Positions 4,743 to 9,373 of a DNA stretch of 9,373 nucleotides are shown one piece after another. How positions within the stretch are numbered: position 1 is the first letter of the stretch; every line of letters begins with the position of its first letter. A program made the position numbers and the translations under genes. The notes below the pieces were generated by a model. That model was not told where the DNA came from, did no database searches, and saw only the letters and a list, made by a program, of their open reading frames with translations. This stretch comes from a bacterium (GTDB taxonomy: Bacteria; Patescibacteriota; Minisyncoccia; Phycocordibacterales; SBAW01): NCBI GenBank assembly GCA_021813335.1, contig JAKALC010000024.1, positions 1 through 9,373 on the forward strand, given 5' to 3'.

Positions 4743-4782
4743 AAATGAAAACGGCTCGGCTTTTGCCGGGTCGTTTTCATTT
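4743..4782. terminator. Bidirectional terminator hairpin downstream of clpB
   Basis: An 18-bp stem with two G-U pairs: AAATGAAAACG (4743-4753) pairs with CGTTTTCATTT (4772-4782), continuing into CGGC-TTTT-GCCG. It begins 1 nt after the third tRNA-end copy and 21 bp past the clpB stop. A/T-rich outer arms on both sides allow it to serve clpB (minus) and transcription from the tRNA side (plus). Confidence 0.7.
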
Positions 4783-4803
4783 CTATGCCGCGCCGGAGGA
4801 AAC

Positions 4804-7494
4804 TTACTTCGACTCCACCGCCTGGAATTCCGGGGCGGTTTTGACCGCACGACCTCCTTTTTTCACGTCGAAGACGAACTCGCCGTCCTTCACGTCGACC
4901 GAGATGCGGCCGCCCGAGAGCACGCCGCGCGAGATCATAAGATTCGCGACCTTCGTGAGTATCTTGTCTTGGATGAGTCGGCGGAGCGGACGGGCGCCGT
5001 AGCGCGGGTTATACCCTTCCTTCGCCAAGTACTCGAGCACAGCATCCGAAACCGTGAGCGAGAGATCCTTGCCGCGCAAGCGCTCGGTAACCTCGCGTAT
5101 CTGGATGTCCACGATCTTCTGTATCGCCTCGGGCGAGAGGATATTGAAAATGATTATCTCGTCGATGCGGTTGAGGAATTCGGGGCGGAAAAACTCTTTG
5201 AGCGAGGATTGTACGCGCTCCTTGGCCACGCGATAGTTGTCGGCCTCCTCCGCATTTTGCGTGAAGCCGATCTGCTCCATCTTGTCGATGTATTGCGCGC
5301 CGATGTTCGACGTCATAATGATGACCGTGTTGCGGAAGTTGACGTGGCGTCCCTTGGCGTCGGTCAAGGTTCCGTTGTCGAGCACCTGGAGGAGAATATT
5401 GAAGACTTCCGGATGAGCCTTCTCGACCTCGTCGAAAAGGAGTACCGAGTAGGGGCGATGGCGGACGAGCTCGGTCAAGGCTCCCCCTTCCTCGTGGCCG
5501 ACGTAGCCCGGAGGCGCGCCGATTATTTTCGAGACGGAATGCTTCTCCATATATTCCGACATATCGACGCGGATGAGCGCCTTCTCGTCGTCGAACATAA
5601 ACTGCGCGAGCGCGCGGGTAAGCTCGGTCTTGCCGACGCCGGTCGGCCCCAGGAACATAAACGAGGCGATGGGGCGATTCGGATCGGCGATGCCGGCGCG
5701 CGAACGCTTCACCGCATCGGCGACTTTCTGGACCGCCTCGTCCTGCCCCACGATGCGCTCCTTGAGCTCGCTCTCGATGCGCGACAGCTTCTCCGCCTCT
5801 TCCTCGAGCATCCGCGAGACCGGAATGCCCGTCCACTCGGACACGACGCCAGCGATATCGGTCTCGGTTATCTCTTCTTTCAGGACGCGGCGCACCGTCT
5901 GGAGTTTTTTGAGGCGCTTCGTCTTCTGCTCAAGCTCCTTCTCGAGCGCGGGGATGGCGCCGTAGCGTATCTGCGCCGCGCGCGCGAGATCGACCGCGGC
6001 CTCGGCCGAGTCGGCCTCCAAGCGCTGTTCTTCGAGCTGCTTTTTGGCCGCTTTTATCTCCGTGAGGATCTGCTTCTCGTTCTTCCAGCGCGCCTCGAGC
6101 TCGCTCGTCTTTTCTTTGAGCTCCATAATTTCCTTTTCGATGGCCTTGGTGCGGGCCTTCGCCGCGCGCGCGCCGACGCTTCCCCCTTCGGCATCCTTTT
6201 TCAGAGCTTCGCGCTCGACCTCGAGCCGCACGATGCGGCGATGGGCTTCTTCAAGAAGCGGCGGCTTGTTCTCAAGCGAGATGCGCAAACTCGACGAGGC
6301 CTCGTCGATGAGGTCGATGGCTTTGTCGGGCAGGAAGCGGTCGGCGATATAGCGCGACGAGAGCTGCACGGCGGCGACGATGGCGTCGTCCGTGATATGG
6401 ACGCCGTGGAACATCTCATACTTCTCCTTGAGCCCGCGCAGGATGGAAACGGCATCCTCGACTGAGGGCTCCACGACATAGACGGGCTGGAAGCGGCGCT
6501 GGAAGGCCGGGTCGCGCTCGATATGCTTCTGGTATTCCTTGAGCGTGGTCGCGCCGATGACGCGCATCTCGCCGCGCGCGAGAGCGGGTTTCAGCATATT
6601 GGCCGCATCGGCGGCGCCCTCCGCGGCGCCCGCGCCGATGATGGTGTGTATCTCGTCGATGAAAAGGATTATTTTGCCTTCGGCGCGTTCTATCTCCTTC
6701 ATAATGGCCTTGAGCCGCTCCTCGAATTCGCCGCGGTACTTCGTACCGGCAATGAGAAGTCCGAGGTCGAGCGAGACGATATCTTTGTCGCGGAGCGACT
6801 CGGGGACGTCGCCCGCCGCGACGCGCGCGGCGAGGCCTTCGGCGATGGCTGTCTTGCCGACGCCTGCTTCGCCGATGAGTATCGGATTATTCTTCGTGCG
6901 GCGCGAAAGTATCTGGATGACCCGCTGGATCTCCGTGTCGCGGCCGATGACGGGATCGAGCTTGTTGGCGAGCGCGAGCTTCGTGAGCGAGCGCGTGTAC
7001 TTCGGGATGGCGCGGAATTTCTTCGGCTCGGCCGATGCCGTATGGGTCGACGAGCGCAGCTCGGCGAGCGCCCGGAGAACCGACTCGCGCGTCATACGGA
7101 AGCGGGACAGGATGTCGCGCGCGGTGCCCGCCACGTCGAAGAGCGCCACGAGCAGGTGCTCGGGCGCAACGAACTCGTCGTGGAGCTCCGAAGCGACCTT
7201 TGAGGAACGCTCGAGCGCCTGGACGAGCTCCGGCGTAAGGTAGAGCTGGTACGAGGGGGCGAGAACCGACGACGATTCGGGCGCCTCAAGCATCTCGATG
7301 ACGGTGTCGACGATGAGCGCCGTGTCGATCTCAAGCTTGTCGAAAATGGAAATGGCGACGCTCTCTTCCTGAAGAAGAAGCGCCCCGAGCAGATGGAGCG
7401 GGCTCACGTGGCTCTGTCCGCGCTCGACGGCGAGCTCGTGCGCCTTGCGCACGGCTTCCTTGGCTTTAGTGGTGAAATGATTGAAGGGAGGCAT
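4804..7494 (-). CDS. clpB: ATP-dependent disaggregase ClpB
   Basis: An 896-residue hexameric AAA+ chaperone that, with DnaK, threads aggregated proteins through its central pore; cytoplasmic. Domains: Clp N domain with two repeats (about 1-148); AAA-1 with Walker A GEAGVGKT (208-215), pore-loop KYRG (252-255), Walker B ILFIDE (276-281) and Arg pair R333/R334; a coiled-coil middle domain (about 405-540); AAA-2 with Walker A GPTGVGKT (616-623), pore-loop GYVG (663-666), Walker B VLLFDE (684-689) and sensor-2 GARPLRR (833-839). The long middle domain and absence of the ClpX/ClpA-type IGF/LGF loop for ClpP binding favour ClpB over ClpC or ClpA. Length is only slightly above the usual 860. All catalytic motifs are intact. 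The start at 7492-7494 begins the N domain directly. There is no clear Shine-Dalgarno or promoter; a short TTCTA/TAGAA inverted repeat (7504-7516) lies just upstream and no CIRCE element is seen. An HtrA-like gene is 77 bp upstream. Confidence 0.97.
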   Translation of the reverse strand: MPPFNHFTTKAKEAVRKAHELAVERGQSHVSPLHLLGALLLQEESVAISIFDKLEIDTALIVDTVIEMLEAPESSSVLAPSYQLYLTPELVQALERSSKVASELHDEFVAPEHLLVALFDVAGTARDILSRFRMTRESVLRALAELRSSTHTASAEPKKFRAIPKYTRSLTKLALANKLDPVIGRDTEIQRVIQILSRRTKNNPILIGEAGVGKTAIAEGLAARVAAGDVPESLRDKDIVSLDLGLLIAGTKYRGEFEERLKAIMKEIERAEGKIILFIDEIHTIIGAGAAEGAADAANMLKPALARGEMRVIGATTLKEYQKHIERDPAFQRRFQPVYVVEPSVEDAVSILRGLKEKYEMFHGVHITDDAIVAAVQLSSRYIADRFLPDKAIDLIDEASSSLRISLENKPPLLEEAHRRIVRLEVEREALKKDAEGGSVGARAAKARTKAIEKEIMELKEKTSELEARWKNEKQILTEIKAAKKQLEEQRLEADSAEAAVDLARAAQIRYGAIPALEKELEQKTKRLKKLQTVRRVLKEEITETDIAGVVSEWTGIPVSRMLEEEAEKLSRIESELKERIVGQDEAVQKVADAVKRSRAGIADPNRPIASFMFLGPTGVGKTELTRALAQFMFDDEKALIRVDMSEYMEKHSVSKIIGAPPGYVGHEEGGALTELVRHRPYSVLLFDEVEKAHPEVFNILLQVLDNGTLTDAKGRHVNFRNTVIIMTSNIGAQYIDKMEQIGFTQNAEEADNYRVAKERVQSSLKEFFRPEFLNRIDEIIIFNILSPEAIQKIVDIQIREVTERLRGKDLSLTVSDAVLEYLAKEGYNPRYGARPLRRLIQDKILTKVANLMISRGVLSGGRISVDVKDGEFVFDVKKGGRAVKTAPEFQAVESK

Positions 7495-7571
7495 TTTTTC
7501 AGCTTCTAGCTTAGAACTCGATGGTCCGGGCCGGAGTTAGGGACACACGGTAACACAAAAGTGCGGCAAGT

Positions 7572-8441
7572 TCAATGGCTTGCGGCGGCGGCCGACCCGG
7601 AAGCGGCGGCCGAAGCGCCGCCCGCCGCGGCAGCGGCGCTCGAGGCGTCCGCGGATTGGGCGGCGGCCTTGAAGATGTTGGGCATACTGTAGAAGTCGCT
7701 GCCCGCCGCCTGGGAGTCGGTGGTGACGATGCCGACGACCTCGCCGAAGAGCGTTATGAGAACCGAGCCCGGGGTGGCGGACGAAACGCTCGCCTCGAGC
7801 ATCCGCGTCGAGTTCTTGTCGGACGAGGCCGGAAGCGAGGCGATGACGCCTTCGCCCACGGTGTCTCCGCCCGTTCCGCCGATGCGAATGACCGTCTGGC
7901 CGAGCTGGAGCTTCGACGGGTCGGCGAACGCCGCGGGGGTGAGCGCGGGGGTCGAGGTGGAGAGCGTCAGGTCGAGGAGCGCCACCGAGGTCGTCGTCGC
8001 CGCCGAGCGAGCGGCCGCGGGAACCTTGCTGCCGTCGGGCAGGATGGCGATATAGGACGCGGCGGGATCGATCGAGCCGCGATCGGTTATGACGACGCCT
8101 TTCGCGTCGATGACAAGCCCGCGCGCGACGAGAATATCGGGCGCGGAGGCCGCCGCGATGCGGACGATGCTCTTCTGGACGTTCGCGATGGATTGCGCCG
8201 CGAGATCGTCGTTTTTGACGACGACGGTCTTGACGATCGCCGCCGCGGGAGAAGCCGTCTGCGCCGCCGGCACCACCTGCTGGACGGTGCGCTCGATGAT
8301 GTGATTGACCGCGGCTTGCATCTGGGGCGGCGCCTGATTGACCAAGGAGACCGTGACGATGCCGGTCGCGATGGACGTGACGAAGGACACGAGGAGCGTG
8401 AGGAGGATGATCTGGGTCTTGTTGAGATGCTCAAGGTCCAT
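7572..8441 (-). CDS. Membrane-anchored HtrA/trypsin-like protein lacking the catalytic triad
   Basis: A 289-residue protein with a short cytoplasmic N-terminus, one transmembrane helix (about 11-34), a spacer, a chymotrypsin/HtrA-like fold (about 88-260) and an Ala/Ser-rich tail (261-289). The HtrA pattern is recognisable: RGLVIDAKGVVITDRG (107-122) aligns with GSGVII-x-GyIvTNnHV, VALLDL (153-158) with DLALLKI, LQLGQTVIRIGG with kvGqwVlaIGnP, GEGVIASL with G-iVSal, and GEVVGIVT (233-240) with GeVvGInT. At the three catalytic sites, however, the His position reads TDRGS, the Asp position is Ser/Val (about 152) and the Ser motif GNSGG reads PGSVLIT (224-230). No PDZ domain is present. It is probably a non-proteolytic scaffold or sensor outside the membrane; that role is inference. 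It has its own promoter and lies just upstream of clpB. Confidence 0.75.
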   Translation of the reverse strand: MDLEHLNKTQIILLTLLVSFVTSIATGIVTVSLVNQAPPQMQAAVNHIIERTVQQVVPAAQTASPAAAIVKTVVVKNDDLAAQSIANVQKSIVRIAAASAPDILVARGLVIDAKGVVITDRGSIDPAASYIAILPDGSKVPAAARSAATTTSVALLDLTLSTSTPALTPAAFADPSKLQLGQTVIRIGGTGGDTVGEGVIASLPASSDKNSTRMLEASVSSATPGSVLITLFGEVVGIVTTDSQAAGSDFYSMPNIFKAAAQSADASSAAAAAGGASAAASGSAAAASH

Positions 8442-8451
8442 AGGTATCCAA

Positions 8452-8480
8452 AATATACCTCGCCGAAATCAGGGGCGCAA
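8452..8480 (-). promoter_or_regulatory. Near-leaderless promoter of the HtrA-like gene
   Basis: On the minus strand: -35 TTGCGC (8475-8480), a 17-bp spacer, -10 TATATT (8452-8457), then 10 bp to the ATG. This is identical in spacing and -35 sequence to the rpmG promoter. A perfect 6-bp inverted repeat, AGGTAT/ATACCT (8442-8447, 8455-8460), spans the start region and could be an operator. Confidence 0.7.
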
Positions 8481-8484
8481 CAAA

Positions 8485-8516
8485 AAGCCGCGGGCGGGTG
8501 CGGGAGGCTACGGCTT
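8485..8516 (-). terminator. Weak terminator candidate after the cysteine desulfurase gene
   Basis: A 6-bp stem AAGCCG/CGGCTT (8485-8490, 8511-8516) with a 20-nt GC-rich loop containing the stop codon, followed on the minus strand by a run of five T residues (8482-8486, overlapping the stem end). The long loop makes it doubtful. Confidence 0.25.
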
Positions 8517-9373
8517 CCGATAGAGCTTGTAGGCCCCGAGGAGCGCGTCCGCGATGCGGCGGGCGTCGCGCTTCGTCGCATCGGGCAGGAGCGTGATGCG
8601 GATGGCGCCGCGCGCCCTCTCCTTCGAATGTCCGAGCGCCTGGACGACGTACGACGGCTCTTCGCCGCCGAGTTCGCAGGCGGAACGTGTCGAGGCGGCC
8701 ACACCGAAGGCGTCGAGCGCGATGACGGCCGTCTCTCCTTCGAGCCCGGGAATGGAAATATTGACGTTGTTCGCGATGCGGTGCTCGCGCGACCCGTTAA
8801 GCTCGGCGCCGGGGACTCGTTTTGCTATTGTTTCGATAAGAAAATCGCGCACGGCGGCGACCCGCTTCGCGCGCTCTTCGACGCCGGTCTGCGCGAGAGC
8901 GAGCGCTTCGGCGAATGCGCCGGAGAGCGGCGCGTTCGCCGTGCCCGGACGCATCCCCTGCTCCTGCTCGCCGCCGTACAGAACGGGCTCGAGCTTCACG
9001 CCGCGGCGGCGATAGAGAGCGCCGACGCCTTTCGGCCCTAAAATCTTTTGCGCATCGAGCGTCATAAGGTCGACGCCGAGTTTTTCGACGGCAAGTGGTA
9101 GATAGAGCGGCGCCTGCGCCGCGTCGGTATGGAAGTAGAGCGGAAGAGCGTTCCCTTCTTCCGTACGCTTCTTCCTTATGTGGCGGATCTCTTTCGCGAG
9201 CTCGCGCACGGGCTCCACGGTCCCCACCTCGCTGTTGACGAGCTGGACGGAGACGAGAACCGTCTCTTCGGTCAGAGCGTCCGCGAGCGCTCGGGGCGAA
9301 ACGAGCCCTCCCTCGTCGACCGGAAGCTCGACGAGATCGAGGCCGCGCTTCGCGAGGTTCCGAAGCGGCCCGA
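8508..9373 (-). CDS. Cysteine desulfurase, NifS/IscS class (5' end beyond window)
   Basis: A PLP-dependent class V aminotransferase-fold enzyme that takes sulfur from L-cysteine as an enzyme persulfide and supplies Fe-S cluster or tRNA thiolation pathways; cytoplasmic. 287 residues are visible from the right edge; the family is about 380-400, so roughly 100 N-terminal residues are outside. Numbering from the first full codon: VNSEVGT (45-51; usually NNEVGT), HTDAAQ (81-86, Asp for the PLP ring nitrogen), LDAQKILGPKGVGALY with PLP Lys K109, RPGTAN (141-146; usually RxGTxN) and STRSACELGGEEPSYV with catalytic Cys C232. The residue before the PLP lysine is Gln where IscS has His, and SSGSAC reads STRSAC. 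The spacing from the catalytic Cys to EPSYV is as in IscS, favouring the NifS/IscS group over SufS. An apparent GTG start at 9227 is internal. The direct neighbour downstream is the HtrA-like gene. Confidence 0.93.
   Translation of the reverse strand, partial: GPLRNLAKRGLDLVELPVDEGGLVSPRALADALTEETVLVSVQLVNSEVGTVEPVRELAKEIRHIRKKRTEEGNALPLYFHTDAAQAPLYLPLAVEKLGVDLMTLDAQKILGPKGVGALYRRRGVKLEPVLYGGEQEQGMRPGTANAPLSGAFAEALALAQTGVEERAKRVAAVRDFLIETIAKRVPGAELNGSREHRIANNVNISIPGLEGETAVIALDAFGVAASTRSACELGGEEPSYVVQALGHSKERARGAIRITLLPDATKRDARRIADALLGAYKLYRKP

Noticed and set aside
4209..4850. Open frame of 213 codons on the minus strand across tRNA-Tyr and the repeat array
   Set aside because: It reads through the antisense of tRNA-Tyr (giving GRIRTYVATRATGLQPVAID) and through structured repeats; it is Arg/Ser/Pro-rich, with no domain. 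This is a well-known kind of spurious ORF over tRNA genes.
4969..6465. Long plus-strand frame of 498 codons opposite clpB
   Set aside because: Antisense shadow of clpB, with mirrored composition and no motifs.
7525..7535. TCCGG-G-CCGGA symmetry between the HtrA-like gene and clpB
   Set aside because: Short and easily found by chance in GC-rich DNA; no T tract, so not called a terminator or operator.
7575..9041. Long plus-strand frame of 488 codons opposite the HtrA-like and cysteine desulfurase genes
   Set aside because: Antisense shadow of two well-supported minus-strand genes; Arg/Gly/Asp-rich with no recognisable domain, as expected in GC-rich DNA.

Overview
This GC-rich window reads like a fragment of a Patescibacteria (CPR) genome, probably Parcubacteria/Kaiserbacteria-like. 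That call is inference from gene content and style: a secreted pilin-like protein fused to a lysozyme domain, a small stand-alone GIY-YIG protein beside a tRNA, tRNA genes without an encoded CCA tail, almost no clear Shine-Dalgarno sequences, and near-leaderless promoters. All seven protein-coding genes are on the minus strand. The only plus-strand gene I can support is tRNA-Tyr.

Layout, left to right. 1-1296 holds most of the ribosome-associated GTPase TypA/BipA, cut at its C-terminus by the window edge, with a good sigma70-type promoter (1343-1371) behind a terminator hairpin (1382-1404). 1442-1711 is a GIY-YIG nuclease-domain ORF framed by a near-perfect inverted repeat whose right copy overlaps the 3' end of tRNA-Trp (1732-1803). 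Next come a 34-bp perfect palindrome (1913-1946), ribosomal protein L33 (rpmG, 1971-2129), and a two-gene envelope operon. That operon holds a membrane-anchored protein of unknown function (2178-2768) and an exported three-part protein: Ig-like domain, two-helix VirB2/pilin-like segment and lytic transglycosylase domain (2791-4212). It is divergent from tRNA-Tyr (4285-4368).

4369-4803 has no protein gene but is strongly structured. The 3' end of tRNA-Tyr recurs there as two direct copies, alternating with one good and one degenerate inverted copy. The three direct occurrences, counting the tRNA itself, are each followed by a terminator-like hairpin. Beyond it lie the disaggregase ClpB (4804-7494), a membrane-anchored HtrA/trypsin-fold protein that appears to have lost its whole catalytic triad (7572-8441), and a cysteine desulfurase cut at its N-terminus by the right edge (8508-9373).

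Functionally the window mixes translation (TypA, L33, two tRNAs), protein quality control (ClpB and the HtrA-like pseudoenzyme), sulfur transfer for Fe-S clusters or tRNA thiolation (cysteine desulfurase), and a cell-surface machine probably related to type IV secretion or pilus assembly. The best leads for something undescribed are the tRNA-end inverted-repeat elements at both tRNA genes and the pilin-transglycosylase fusion with its partner.
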